Notes under the pieces: generated by a model
Databases searched by the model: none
Told to the model about the DNA's origin: nothing
Seen by the model: the letters and a program-made list of their open reading frames with translations, nothing else
NCBI RefSeq assembly: GCF_900187445.1
Contig: NZ_FYEB01000013.1
Location: 1-64,000 of the forward strand
Length of the DNA stretch: 64,000 nucleotides
Direction of reading: 5' to 3'
From: Pseudomonas sp. Irchel s3b2
Lineage (GTDB): Bacteria; Pseudomonadota; Gammaproteobacteria; Pseudomonadales; Pseudomonadaceae
Part shown: positions 17,272 through 27,007 of the stretch, piece after piece
Layout of the letters: each line of letters opens with the position of its first letter
Numbering within the stretch: position 1 is the first letter of the stretch
Program-made: the position numbers and the translations under genes

Positions 17272-17775
17272 TTAGCTCTGGCCGGCAAAGGCTCGCTCCA
17301 GTTCGGCGATGTCGAGTTTTTTCATCTGCAACATCGCTTGCATGGCGCGCTGGGATTTTGTTGTGTCGGGGTCTTGCATCATGTGCATCAGCGCCACGGG
17401 CACGATCTGCCACGACACGCCGAATTTGTCTTTGAGCCAGCCGCATTGCTGCGCCTCAGCGGGGCCGCCCGCAGACAGGCGCCCCCAAAAGTGGTCGACT
17501 TCTTCCTGAGTATGGCAATTGACCTGGAATGAAATCGCCTCATTGAACTTGAAAACCGGGCCACCGTTAAGGCCAGTGAAGCTCTGCCCATCGAGCTCGA
17601 AACTGACGGTCATCACCGAACCTTCCGGCCGGCCATGGATTTCCTGACCTGCCTTGCCGTAATGGGTAATGCCGGCGATTTTTGAATGATCGAAGATCGC
17701 GCAATAAAACTTTGCGGCTTCCTCGGCCTGATCGTCGAACCAAAGGCAGGGCGTGAGTTTTTGAACGCGATGCAT
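17272..17775 (-). CDS. VOC family protein (PhnB/3-demethylubiquinone-methyltransferase-like)
   Basis: A 167-residue VOC protein of the PhnB-like group: QKLTPCLWFDDQAEEAAKFYCAIF at the start and GWLKDKFGVSWQIVP near the C-terminus. Despite database names such as 3-demethylubiquinone methyltransferase, the fold is a VOC fold and the function is unknown. ATG at 17775 has GAGGAG upstream. It is 34 bases ahead of the AraC-family gene on the same strand. Confidence 0.85.
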   Translation of the reverse strand: MHRVQKLTPCLWFDDQAEEAAKFYCAIFDHSKIAGITHYGKAGQEIHGRPEGSVMTVSFELDGQSFTGLNGGPVFKFNEAISFQVNCHTQEEVDHFWGRLSAGGPAEAQQCGWLKDKFGVSWQIVPVALMHMMQDPDTTKSQRAMQAMLQMKKLDIAELERAFAGQS

Positions 17776-18058
17776 GGCGGTGCTCCTCTGCAGGTTTATC
17801 ACTCTGGATTATCAGCGTAGTCAGCCTGTGATGGTCCGGTTGTGCCATAGATCGACAAGTCGCGAGAATTCCCCTCAACCCGGCAGCTGCTACGTAGAGC
17901 GGGTCGGCGGCGACCGGTGGTCGATGAACATGGCTTGTGGGTCAAATTGCGCTTAGCTGTAGGGATAACCCAAGGCACGTGTAAATCCGCCTACAGAAAA
18001 ATAATGGCGTCGCGGCAAAGGCGCCCCTTCAGAACACCGTGAGTCTGAGGAAACCCGC

Positions 18059-18514
<456 letters not shown>

Positions 18515-18537
18515 TACACGTCGAAGGGAGCTGACCC

Positions 18538-20706
18538 ATGAACAGAACCAACCCTGTCTCGCGTCGCGGTTTTCTCAAGGGCAGCGCAGTGTTGGGCGGT
18601 GGTCTGGTGGTGGCGTTTGTCATCCCGGGTGCCAATCGCTTTGCCCTCGGCGCCGAGAATCAAGGAAACGCCTTCGCGCCCAATGCCTTTTTACGCATTG
18701 GCAATGACAACAGCATCACCGTGCTACTCGGTCATTCGGAAATGGGCCAGGGCATCTGGACCGGCCTGACCATGTTGATCGCCGAAGAGCTGGACGCCGA
18801 CTGGTCGAAAATCCGCGTCGAACATGCGCCGGCGTCGGCGGCCGATTATGGCCTGCCGGCGTTTGGCGGGATGCAGATCACCGGCGGTTCGACGTCGACC
18901 TGGATGGAGTTCGATCGCTATCGCCAGGCCGGAGCGGCGGCGCGCTTGATGCTGATCGAGGCGGCGGCCAAGCGATTCGACGTGGCACCTTCGCAGATCC
19001 GCACCGAGTCGGGCGTGGTCATTGCCGGCGACAAGCGCGCCACTTACGGCGAACTGGCGGATGACGCCGGCAAATTGCCGGTGCCGGATCCGGCCTCGAT
19101 CAAGTTCAAGGAGGCCAAGGACTGGAAGGTCATCGGCAAACCCACCAAGCGCCTCGACACTCCGGAGAAAATCACCGGGCAGGCGAAGTTCGGCATGGAT
19201 GTGCAATTCGATGGGCTGATGACGGCGATGGTGGCTCGGTCACCGGTGTTTGGTGGCAGCGTCAAATCCTTCGAGGGCGCCGAAGCGCTGGCGGTACCGG
19301 GCGTGCACAAAGTGGTGCAGGTACCCACGGGTGTCGCGGTGATTGCCGATCATTATTGGGCGGCGAAGCTGGGGCGTGATGCGCTGAAGGTCGAATGGGA
19401 TCTGGGGCCGAACGCCGGGCTCGACAGTCAACAGTTGCTGGAAAGTTTTCGTAAACTCGCTGGCACCCCCGGCACTTCCGCCAGTCAGGCCGGGGATGCG
19501 ACGGCGACGCTGGGCAAAGCGGCGAAGACGATTGAGGCTGAATACAGCGTGCCGTACCTGGCTCATGCGCCGATGGAACCGCTCAATTGCACGGTGAAAA
19601 TCTCCAAGGACAAATGCGAAATCTGGACCGGCACGCAGTTTCAGACGCTGGATCAGATGATCGCGGGGAAGATCACCGGGCTCAAACCCGAACAGGTCGA
19701 GATCCACACCCAATTCCTCGGCGGCGGCTTCGGGCGGCGGGCCAACCCGACCTCGGATTTTGTCAGCGAAGCCGTGTACGTCGCCAAGGCAGCGGGCGGG
19801 CCGGTGAAAACCGTCTGGGCCCGAGAGGATGACATTCGCGGCGGTTACTACCGTTCGGCGTTCCTGCATCAGGCGCGCATCGGGCTGGGTGCCGACGGCA
19901 TGCCGATGGCCTGGAAGCATGTTCTGGTCGGGCAGTCGATTCTGACGGGCACTTCGTTCGCGGCGACCATGGTCAAGGATGGCGTCGACAAAACCTCCGT
20001 CGAAGGCGTGGCCGACAGTCCTTATCTTGAGGGCCTGGCCAATCATCAGGTTGATCTGCATTCACCGCAAACCGGCATCAGCGTGCTGTGGTTGCGCTCG
20101 GTGGGGCACACCCACACTGCATTCGTCATGGAATCGTTGATCGATGAACTGGCAGATGCGGCAGGCAAGGACCCGGTGGAGTACCGACGCGCCTTGCTAA
20201 AGGCGCATCCACGGCATCTGGGCGTACTGAATTTGGCGGTAGAGAAAGCCAACTGGAAAGCACCATTGCCCGAGGGTCATGCATTGGGCGTAGCGGTGCA
20301 TGAGTCCTTCGGCAGTTACGTCGCCCAAGTGGCCGAGGTGTCGCAGGACAATCTGGCGATTCGCGTGCACCGGGTGGTGTGTGCGGTGGATTGCGGCATT
20401 GCGGTCAACCCGCAGGGCATCGCCGCGCAGATGGAATCGGGCATCACCTTCGGTCTTGGATTTACCTTGCACAGCAAACTGACGTTCAAGAACGGTCAGG
20501 TTGAGCAGTCCAATTATCACGACTATCAGGTCCTGCGCCTGAACGAGATGCCAGTGGTCGAGGTGCATATTGTCCCCAGCAGCGACAAACCCGGCGGCAT
20601 CGGCGAGGTCGGTGTACCACCCGTGGCGCCGGCCGTGGCGAACGCGGTGTTTGCCCTGACCGGGCAGCGTCTGCGGGAACTGCCGCTGCAACTGTCGGGG
20701 GTGTGA
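18538..20706 (+). CDS. iorB: Molybdopterin-binding large subunit with Tat signal (IorB-like)
   Basis: A 722-residue catalytic subunit of a molybdenum hydroxylase. A twin-arginine signal (SRRGFLKGSAVLGGGLVVAF) at residues 8-27 predicts periplasmic location. The cofactor-binding segments HSEMGQGIWTG, QFLGGGFGRRA and the C-terminal GGIGEVGVPPVAPAVANA with the catalytic Glu are present. It forms an operon with the [2Fe-2S] subunit upstream and a diheme cytochrome downstream whose ATG follows its TGA by one base. The expected role is oxidation of an aldehyde or heterocycle with electrons going to cytochrome c. Confidence 0.9.
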   Translation: MNRTNPVSRRGFLKGSAVLGGGLVVAFVIPGANRFALGAENQGNAFAPNAFLRIGNDNSITVLLGHSEMGQGIWTGLTMLIAEELDADWSKIRVEHAPASAADYGLPAFGGMQITGGSTSTWMEFDRYRQAGAAARLMLIEAAAKRFDVAPSQIRTESGVVIAGDKRATYGELADDAGKLPVPDPASIKFKEAKDWKVIGKPTKRLDTPEKITGQAKFGMDVQFDGLMTAMVARSPVFGGSVKSFEGAEALAVPGVHKVVQVPTGVAVIADHYWAAKLGRDALKVEWDLGPNAGLDSQQLLESFRKLAGTPGTSASQAGDATATLGKAAKTIEAEYSVPYLAHAPMEPLNCTVKISKDKCEIWTGTQFQTLDQMIAGKITGLKPEQVEIHTQFLGGGFGRRANPTSDFVSEAVYVAKAAGGPVKTVWAREDDIRGGYYRSAFLHQARIGLGADGMPMAWKHVLVGQSILTGTSFAATMVKDGVDKTSVEGVADSPYLEGLANHQVDLHSPQTGISVLWLRSVGHTHTAFVMESLIDELADAAGKDPVEYRRALLKAHPRHLGVLNLAVEKANWKAPLPEGHALGVAVHESFGSYVAQVAEVSQDNLAIRVHRVVCAVDCGIAVNPQGIAAQMESGITFGLGFTLHSKLTFKNGQVEQSNYHDYQVLRLNEMPVVEVHIVPSSDKPGGIGEVGVPPVAPAVANAVFALTGQRLRELPLQLSGV

Positions 20707-20707
20707 G

Positions 20708-21286
20708 ATGAGACGACATCTGTTTCTGGGCGCGGTGATGTTGATCGGCCTGGGTGGCTATGCCTCGGACCTGTTCGCTGATGATAAAGAGGCAGTGAAA
20801 GCGTTCGACACGGTGCAGAAAGTGTTCCAGAGCCCGCGTTGTCAGAACTGTCATATCCCTGGCGATTCACCGTTGCAGTTCGATGCGGGCATTCCTCACG
20901 CGATGAATGTGGTGCGTGGCCTGGATGGCAAAGGGGCGGCGGGTTTACCGTGTGCCAGTTGTCATGCCGAAAGGAATCCGCCAGCCAGTTATGGCCCCAA
21001 CGCGCCACCCGGAGCACCGCATTGGAGCCTGCCGCCGGCCGCGCACAAAATGGCCTGGATCGGTCTGCCGGCCGATAAATTGTGCGCGATGATCAAGGAC
21101 CGTTCCAGCAATGGCGATCGTGATTTTGCGGCGCTGATCAAGCACGTCAGCGACGACAAGCTGGTGCTTTGGGGCTGGAATCCGGGTGAGGGAAGGGCGC
21201 CGGTGCCGGTGCCCCACGATATCTTCGTCACCCAGTTCAAACGCTGGGCAGATGCTGGAGGGCCGTGTCCGGTGGCGGGTAGCTGA
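20708..21286 (+). CDS. Periplasmic diheme c-type cytochrome
   Basis: A 192-residue protein with an N-terminal signal peptide (about residues 1-24) and two haem-c attachment motifs: C45-Q-N-C-H49 and C82-A-S-C-H86. Immediately after the iorB-like gene (1 base between stop and ATG), so it is probably the electron acceptor of the molybdenum enzyme. I do not recognise a named family beyond that. Two further cysteines (in KLCAM and PCPV) are near the C-terminus. Confidence 0.8.
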   Translation: MRRHLFLGAVMLIGLGGYASDLFADDKEAVKAFDTVQKVFQSPRCQNCHIPGDSPLQFDAGIPHAMNVVRGLDGKGAAGLPCASCHAERNPPASYGPNAPPGAPHWSLPPAAHKMAWIGLPADKLCAMIKDRSSNGDRDFAALIKHVSDDKLVLWGWNPGEGRAPVPVPHDIFVTQFKRWADAGGPCPVAGS

Positions 21287-21359
21287 CCAGCGGCGCGTTT
21301 ATAGGGAGTCATACCGGGTGTGAGCGACTCTAACGTTCATACCCATCAAGGAGTGAGTG

Positions 21360-21953
21360 ATGTTAACCCCAGGCAAACCGCTAAAACCCGGCGCTGGCGC
21401 AGATATTGCGCCGAGCGTCCTCGACAGCGCAGTGCAGGATCGCGACGTATTGCGCGACTTGGCGCGAAAGGCCGAGCAGGAGTTGATGGGCGTGCAGATG
21501 GCGAGCATGGATGAACTGACGCTGCTCCCCAATCGTCATGGCTTCGAGGCTTTGGCCCGGTTGGGGCTGGAGGCCTGTCAACAGTTGGGCAAACCCGCGA
21601 CGCTGCTGTTTTTCGACCTTGATGATTTCAAACACATCAACCAGCTGTACGGCCGCGCCGAAGGTGACAATGCCCTGAAAACCTTTGCCGATGTACTGCG
21701 CATCGCCTTTCGTGAAAGCGATGTGATCGGCCGGCTAGGCAGCGATGAATTCGCCGCTTTGTTGACCGGCGCCAGCGCGGTGGAGGTTGGTGCGGTCAGA
21801 GCGCGGCTTGAAGAAATACTCGATGAGCGCAATGCCACGGTGCATCGTGGCTATGACATTCGCTTCAGTGTCGGGCAGATCGAGTTTGATCCGACGGTTT
21901 ATGACTCGATTGTAGAGCTGCTGGGTGAGGCTGAGAAGGTGATGGGCCGATAG
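21360..21953 (+). CDS. Diguanylate cyclase (GGDEF domain only)
   Basis: A 197-residue protein made of a short N-terminal helix and one GGDEF domain. Domain start is MDELTLLPNRHGFEALAR, with FFDLDDFKHINQLYG in the middle. The active-site loop is GSDEF (residues 127-131), with Ser replacing the second Gly. An inhibitory I-site RxxD (R118-E-S-D121) lies five residues before it, as in product-inhibited cyclases. It would make cyclic-di-GMP if active; the substitution leaves this open. No sensor or membrane domain is present. ATG at 21360 has AAGGAG six bases upstream. Confidence 0.88.
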   Translation: MLTPGKPLKPGAGADIAPSVLDSAVQDRDVLRDLARKAEQELMGVQMASMDELTLLPNRHGFEALARLGLEACQQLGKPATLLFFDLDDFKHINQLYGRAEGDNALKTFADVLRIAFRESDVIGRLGSDEFAALLTGASAVEVGAVRARLEEILDERNATVHRGYDIRFSVGQIEFDPTVYDSIVELLGEAEKVMGR

Positions 21954-21977
21954 TGCATTGTTGTGTTGACGGGCCTC

Positions 21978-22056
21978 TTCGCGAGCAGGCTTGCTCCCAC
22001 ACAGATGTCTGCGAACACATAATTTGTGAACCTGTGGGAGCGAGCCTGCTCGCGAT
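21978..22056. repeat. REP pair (inverted), TGTGGGAGCGAGCCTGCTCGCGA subtype
   Basis: Arms at about 21978-22002 and 22032-22056, inverted, between the convergent GGDEF and VOC genes. Confidence 0.75.
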
Positions 22057-22076
22057 AGCGGCCTGACAGCCAACAC

Positions 22077-22502
22077 CTATTTGGCAAACAGCTGCCCAAT
22101 ATCCTTGAACGCCTTGAATTCCAGGGCGTTGCCGCAGGGGTCGAAGAGAAACATTGTCGCTTGTTCGCCCACCAATCCCTGAAAACGGATACCCGGCTCG
22201 ATCACGAAGCGCATGCCCAAGGCTTTCAAGCGCTCGGCCAGGGCCTCCCATTCCTCCATCCCCAATACCACACCGAAATGCGGCACCGGTACGTCGTGAC
22301 CATCCACGGCGTTGGTATGGGCGGCTTCCTGAGAAGCGTTTTTCGGTGCCAGATGAATCACCAGTTGATGGCCGAAAAAGTTGAAGTCGACCCAATGGTC
22401 GCTGGAGCGACCTTCTTCCAGGCCGAACACTTCGCCATAAAAGCGCCGGGCAGCGGCCAAGTCGTAAACCGGGATGGCCAAATGAAAAGGGGACAGTTGC
22501 AT
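22077..22502 (-). CDS. VOC family protein
   Basis: A 141-residue VOC protein. FHLAIPVYDLAAARRFYGEVFGLEEGRS opens the fold and FLFDPCGNALEFKAF closes it; the middle has HQLVIHLAP. The substrate is unknown. It is divergent from the LysR gene at 22617, which may regulate it; the shared gap is about 115 bases. Confidence 0.85.
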   Translation of the reverse strand: MQLSPFHLAIPVYDLAAARRFYGEVFGLEEGRSSDHWVDFNFFGHQLVIHLAPKNASQEAAHTNAVDGHDVPVPHFGVVLGMEEWEALAERLKALGMRFVIEPGIRFQGLVGEQATMFLFDPCGNALEFKAFKDIGQLFAK

Positions 22503-22616
22503 CGGATATGCCTCGACGGGTTGGGAGTTGAGACTGAGTTTAGTCCTGTGCTTTTTGATTGAAAGACGATAGTTTTTGCAGCGAGCTCAAATTATTTCGA
22601 TCAATTGGAGAGCCGC

Positions 22617-23483
22617 ATGCTGCGGGAACTGAAAACTTTCATTGCCGTGACGCGTCATGGCACGTTCGCTGCGGCAGGCATGCACATCGGCCTGACCCAG
22701 TCGGCAGTTAGCGCGCAGATCCGTAATCTCGAACAGGCATTGGGCATACGCCTGTTCGATCGCACCGGACGTCAGGCAATTCTCAATGCGGCGGGGCAGC
22801 GGGCGTTGCCGATGGCTCGGGAAATTCTTGAGACCTTTAGCCGCATGGCCGTCAGTGATGGCGTCGGCGAGTTTCGTGGGGAATTGAAGATCGGCGCGGT
22901 GGCCACCGTCCAGACCGGGTTGTTGCCGCGAGCGCTGTTGCGACTCAGGCAACAAGCGCCGTTGCTGGAGGCGAAACTTGTGCCGGGGGTATCTCTGAAC
23001 CTGTTGAGTCAGGTGGACACCGGCGAAGTGGACCTGGCGATTCTGATCAAGCCGCCCTTTGAATTGCCCAAGGAATTGTCGGCGCAAGTCATCCGCCGGG
23101 AACCGTTTGTGCTGATCGTGCCGGCAGATCTTGAGGGTGACGACCCGCTGCTGTTACTCGCCAACCACCCCCACGTACGCTACGACCGCACTTCTTTTGG
23201 TGGGCGCTTGGTGACTCGCTTTTTACGCGAGCAGCAGATTGATGTGCAGGTGGCTCTGGAGCTGGATGAGCTGGAAGCTATCGTCAAAATGGTTGAGTGC
23301 GGGCTGGGTGTTTCTTTGTTGCCCGAGGCCGGACTGTGGCTTGAACATGGCGCTGGGGTGAGGGTGATCGAGTTGGGAGAGCTGACGTTCTACCGGGAGA
23401 TCGTGCTGTTGCAGCGTTATAGCCAGCGGACACAGCCGATCCAGCAGTTGTTTGCGCGGTGTTTGACACAGATCGACGACTGA
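22617..23483 (+). CDS. LysR-family transcriptional regulator
   Basis: A 288-residue LysR protein: LRELKTFIAVTRHGTFAAAGMHIGLTQSAVSAQIRNLEQALGIRLFDRTGR, then the co-inducer domain. The ATG at 22617 follows GGAG by six bases; a TTG at 22605 is in frame but has no ribosome site. Divergent from the VOC gene and ends at a terminator shared with fabI. Confidence 0.9.
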   Translation: MLRELKTFIAVTRHGTFAAAGMHIGLTQSAVSAQIRNLEQALGIRLFDRTGRQAILNAAGQRALPMAREILETFSRMAVSDGVGEFRGELKIGAVATVQTGLLPRALLRLRQQAPLLEAKLVPGVSLNLLSQVDTGEVDLAILIKPPFELPKELSAQVIRREPFVLIVPADLEGDDPLLLLANHPHVRYDRTSFGGRLVTRFLREQQIDVQVALELDELEAIVKMVECGLGVSLLPEAGLWLEHGAGVRVIELGELTFYREIVLLQRYSQRTQPIQQLFARCLTQIDD

Positions 23484-23515
23484 GCAGCTGCATCGATTTT
23501 GAAATGGCAGGCATA

Positions 23516-23543
23516 AAAAAACCCGCCAATCGGCGGGTTTTTT
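23516..23543. terminator. Bidirectional terminator between LysR gene and fabI
   Basis: AAAACCCGCC (23518-23527) and GGCGGGTTTT (23532-23541) form a perfect stem around AATC, with A-run and T-run on either side, serving both converging genes. Confidence 0.88.
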
Positions 23544-23559
23544 AATGGCTAACCGAAGA

Positions 23560-24354
23560 TCACTCTTCGATGTTGCCCATGGCGGTGGTGTTGAAGCCGC
23601 CGTCTACGTACATGATTTCGCCGCTGATGCCGGACGCCAGGTCCGAGCACAGGAAGGCGCCGGCGTTGCCGACTTCGTCGATGGTGACGTTACGACGCAG
23701 CGGGGTTTGCGCTTCGTTGGCGGCCAGCATTTTACGGAAGTTCTTGATGCCGGAAGCGGCGAGGGTGCGGATCGGGCCGGCCGATACGCAGTTGACGCGG
23801 GTGCCGTCCGGGCCCAGGGAGCCGGCCAGGTAACGCACGCCAGCTTCCAAAGAAGCCTTGGCCATGCCCATCACGTTGTAGTTCGGCATGGTGCGCTCGG
23901 CACCCAGGTACGACAGGGTCAGCAGGCTGCCATTGCGGCCTTTCATCATTTCGCGACCAGCCTTGGCCAGGGCCACGAAGCTGTAGGCGCTGATGTCGTG
24001 AGCGATGCGGAAACCTTCACGGGTGGTGGCTTCGGTGAAGTCGCCGTCCAGTTGGTCGCCCGGGGCGAAGCCGACGGAGTGCACGATGCAGTCCAGGCCG
24101 TCCCACTTCTGGCTCAGTGCTTCGAAGACCTTGGCGATTTCTTCATCGCTGGCCACGTCGCACGGGAAGCACAGCTCAGGGCTCGAACCCCAGCCTTGTG
24201 CGAATTCTTCGACACGACCCTTGAGTTTGTCGTTCTGATAAGTGAAGGCAAGCTCAGCGCCCTCGCGATGCATGGCGGCAGCAATGCCGGATGCGATGGA
24301 CAGCTTGCTGGCGACACCGACGATCAGTACGCGCTTACCGGCGAGAAAACCCAT
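23560..24354 (-). CDS. fabI: Enoyl-[acyl-carrier-protein] reductase (NADH)
   Basis: A 264-residue short-chain dehydrogenase-type enoyl-ACP reductase, last step of the fatty-acid elongation cycle and the target of triclosan. GVASKLSIASGIAAAM is the FabI-type nucleotide loop; the active-site pair is Y-x6-K in SYLGAERTMPNYNVMGMAKASLE. It lies 20 bases after the ATPase gene of the peptide transporter on the same strand, so it may be the last gene of that operon, and it ends at a terminator. Confidence 0.97.
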   Translation of the reverse strand: MGFLAGKRVLIVGVASKLSIASGIAAAMHREGAELAFTYQNDKLKGRVEEFAQGWGSSPELCFPCDVASDEEIAKVFEALSQKWDGLDCIVHSVGFAPGDQLDGDFTEATTREGFRIAHDISAYSFVALAKAGREMMKGRNGSLLTLSYLGAERTMPNYNVMGMAKASLEAGVRYLAGSLGPDGTRVNCVSAGPIRTLAASGIKNFRKMLAANEAQTPLRRNVTIDEVGNAGAFLCSDLASGISGEIMYVDGGFNTTAMGNIEE

Positions 24355-24374
24355 GTGTTGCTCCTCTTTTCAGG

Positions 24375-25985
24375 TTATTGCGCAGTGGCTGGTGCCAGAA
24401 AAGCGGCTTCCAGCAACTGCTGTGTATACGGATGTTGGGGGGCGGCAAAAATGCTTTGCGCGTCTCCCTGTTCGACCACTTGGCCATGCTTGACCACCAT
24501 CAGCTGGTGGCTCAGCGCTTTGACGACAGCCAGGTCATGGCTGATAAACAAATACGTCAGGTTGTACTTGGTTTGCAGTGAACGTAGCAGCTCCACCACT
24601 TGGCGTTGCACGGTGCGGTCGAGGGCCGAAGTCGGCTCGTCCAGCAGAATCAACGCCGGTTTTAGCACTAATGCCCGGGCAATGGCGATTCTTTGCCGTT
24701 GCCCACCGGAAAATTCGTGGGGGTAGCGGTGCCGGGTTTCCGGGTCCAGACCTACCTCCTTGAGTGCCGCAATGATCGCTTGTTCCTGTTCAGCCTCAGT
24801 GCCCATCTTGTGGATCCGCAGGCCTTCGCCGACGATCTGGCTCACGCACATCCGTGGGCTCAGGCTGCCGAAGGGGTCCTGGAACACCACCTGCATTTCC
24901 CGCCGCAGCGGCCGAATTTCTTGCTGCGTCAGGCAGTCTAGCTGCTTGTCTTCAAAACGGATGGTGCCTTTGCTACCGATCAGCCGCAAAATTGCCAGAC
25001 CGAGCGTCGACTTGCCGGAACCGCTTTCTCCCACAATTCCCAGGGTCTGGCCCTGGGGCAGGCTGAAATTAATCCCGTCTACCGCTTTGATATGGTCCAC
25101 GGTCTTTTTCAGAAAGCCTTTCTTGATCGGGAACCAGACTTTCAGGTCCTCGACCTGCAGCAGCGGCGGGCCAATCACATTGCTTGCCGGTTTGCCGCTG
25201 GGCTCCGCTGCCAGCAGTTCCCGCGTGTACGGATGCTGCGGCGCGCGGAACAATTCTGCGCACGATGCCTGTTCGACGATGCAACCCCGCTGCATGACAC
25301 ATACGCGATGCGCAATTCTTCGCACAAGGTTCAAATCATGACTGATCAGTAACAACGCCATGCCCAGACGGGCCTGCAATTCCTTGAGCAGTTCGAGAAT
25401 TTTCAGTTGAACGGTCACGTCCAGCGCCGTGGTCGGTTCGTCGGCGATCAACAATTCCGGCTCATTGGCCAGGGCCATCGCGATCATTACCCGCTGACGC
25501 TGGCCGCCGGACAATTCGTGGGGCAGAGCCTTGAGGCGCTTGTGCGGTTCGGGGATGCCGACCATTTCCAGCAGTTCCAGCGTGCGTTTGGTTGCGATTT
25601 TGCCGGTCAGGCCTTTGTGGATGCCCAAGATTTCGTTGATCTGTTTCTCGATCGAATGCAGCGGATTGAGCGAGGTCATCGGCTCTTGAAAGATCATCGC
25701 GATCCGGTTGCCGCGGATGTGGCGGATGGTTTTCTCTTTCAGGTCCAGCAGGTTCTGGTCGGAATAGGTAATGGTTCCGGATGGATGCCGGGCCAGCGGG
25801 TAGGGCAGCAGTCGCAGGATCGAGTGGGCGGTCACCGATTTGCCGGAGCCGCTTTCGCCCACCAGCGCCAGGGTTTCGCCACGCTTGATGTCGAAGTTCA
25901 CACCCTCGACCACCCGCTGAATGCGCTCGCCGACGACAAATTCGACGGCCAGGTCGCGCACTTCGATCAGATTGTCCTGATTCAT
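24375..25985 (-). CDS. nppD: Peptide ABC transporter, double ATPase (NppD/YejF-like)
   Basis: A 536-residue ATPase with two complete nucleotide-binding domains. Walker A: GESGSGKSVTAHSIL and GESGSGKSTLGLAIL. ABC signatures: LSGGQRQRVMIAMAL and FSGGQRQRIAIARAL. Walker B: LLIADEPTTALD and LILLDEPTSALD. It drives uptake by the two permeases encoded upstream. The gene set and order match nppA1A2BCD of P. aeruginosa (uptake of peptidyl nucleoside antibiotics) and yejABEF of enterics (microcin C uptake). Start ATG at 25985, one base from the upstream stop. Confidence 0.93.
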   Translation of the reverse strand: MNQDNLIEVRDLAVEFVVGERIQRVVEGVNFDIKRGETLALVGESGSGKSVTAHSILRLLPYPLARHPSGTITYSDQNLLDLKEKTIRHIRGNRIAMIFQEPMTSLNPLHSIEKQINEILGIHKGLTGKIATKRTLELLEMVGIPEPHKRLKALPHELSGGQRQRVMIAMALANEPELLIADEPTTALDVTVQLKILELLKELQARLGMALLLISHDLNLVRRIAHRVCVMQRGCIVEQASCAELFRAPQHPYTRELLAAEPSGKPASNVIGPPLLQVEDLKVWFPIKKGFLKKTVDHIKAVDGINFSLPQGQTLGIVGESGSGKSTLGLAILRLIGSKGTIRFEDKQLDCLTQQEIRPLRREMQVVFQDPFGSLSPRMCVSQIVGEGLRIHKMGTEAEQEQAIIAALKEVGLDPETRHRYPHEFSGGQRQRIAIARALVLKPALILLDEPTSALDRTVQRQVVELLRSLQTKYNLTYLFISHDLAVVKALSHQLMVVKHGQVVEQGDAQSIFAAPQHPYTQQLLEAAFLAPATAQ

Positions 25986-25986
25986 T

Positions 25987-27006
25987 TCACTTCCTCGGGT
26001 CGAAGGCATCGCGAGCGGACTCGCCGATGAACACCAGCAGGCTCAACATCAGCGCCAGCACCGCAAATGCACTCATACCCAGCCACGGCGCTTGCAGGTT
26101 GGATTTACCTTGGGCCACCAGCTCACCCAGGGACGGCGCGCCCGGCGGCAGGCCGAAGCCGAGGAAATCCAGAGCGGTCAGGGTGCCGATGGCGCCGGTC
26201 AGGATGAACGGCATGAAGGTCATGGTCGAGACCATGGCGTTGGGCAGAATGTGGCGGAACATGATCGCACCATTGCGCATGCCCAGCGCCCGCGCCGCGC
26301 GCACGTATTCCAGATTCCGGCCGCGCAGGAACTCGGCACGCACCACATCCACCAGGCTCATCCACGAGAACAGCAGCATTATCCCCAGCAGCCACCAGAA
26401 GTTCGGCTGCACGAAGCTGGCGAGGATGATCAGCAAGTACAGCACTGGCAGCCCGGACCAGATCTCCAGAAAACGCTGCCCGGCCAGATCGACCCAGCCG
26501 CCATAAAAACCCTGCAAGGCCCCGGCGATCACGCCGATGATCGAACTGAGAATGGTCAGCGTCAAAGCAAACAGCACCGAAATCCGGAAGCCGTAAATCA
26601 CCCGGGCCAGCACATCGCGGCCCTGGTCGTCGGTACCCAGCAGGTTATCGGCCGAAGGCGGCGCGGGGGCCGGGACTTTCAGGTCGTAGTTGATGCTCTG
26701 GTAGCTGTAGGGAATCGGCGCCCACACCACCCAGGCGTCCTTGGCCTTGAGCAGTTCGCGGATGTAGGGGCTCTTGTAGTTGGCTTCCAGCGGGAACTCG
26801 CCGCCGAACGCGGTTTCCGGGTAGCGCTTGAGCGCCGGGAAGTACCAGGCGTTGTCGTAGTGCACCACCAGCGGTTTGTCGTTGGCGATCAGCTCGGCAC
26901 CGAGGCTTGCGCCGAACAGAATCAGAAATAGCCACAGCGACCACCAGCCACGCTTGTTGGCCTTGAACAGTTCGAAACGTCGGCGATTGAGAGGGGATAA
27001 GTTCAT
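25987..27006 (-). CDS. nppC: Peptide ABC transporter permease (NppC/YejE-like)
   Basis: A 339-residue inner-membrane permease. One hydrophobic segment follows the N-terminal RRRFELFKANKRGWWSL; a long periplasmic loop comes next (DNAWYFPALKRYPETAFGGEFP), typical of YejE; five further segments and the ATPase-contact EAA-like loop (LEYVRAARALGMRNGAIMFRHILPNAM) complete the domain. Start ATG at 27006, one base after the upstream gene's stop. The in-frame ATG further upstream lies inside nppB. Confidence 0.93.
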   Translation of the reverse strand: MNLSPLNRRRFELFKANKRGWWSLWLFLILFGASLGAELIANDKPLVVHYDNAWYFPALKRYPETAFGGEFPLEANYKSPYIRELLKAKDAWVVWAPIPYSYQSINYDLKVPAPAPPSADNLLGTDDQGRDVLARVIYGFRISVLFALTLTILSSIIGVIAGALQGFYGGWVDLAGQRFLEIWSGLPVLYLLIILASFVQPNFWWLLGIMLLFSWMSLVDVVRAEFLRGRNLEYVRAARALGMRNGAIMFRHILPNAMVSTMTFMPFILTGAIGTLTALDFLGFGLPPGAPSLGELVAQGKSNLQAPWLGMSAFAVLALMLSLLVFIGESARDAFDPRK

Positions 27007-27007
27007 C

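Noticed and set aside
23545..24726. A 393-residue frame opposite fabI and nppD
   Set aside because: It runs across two genes and their junction on the other strand; it is a shadow of codon bias.
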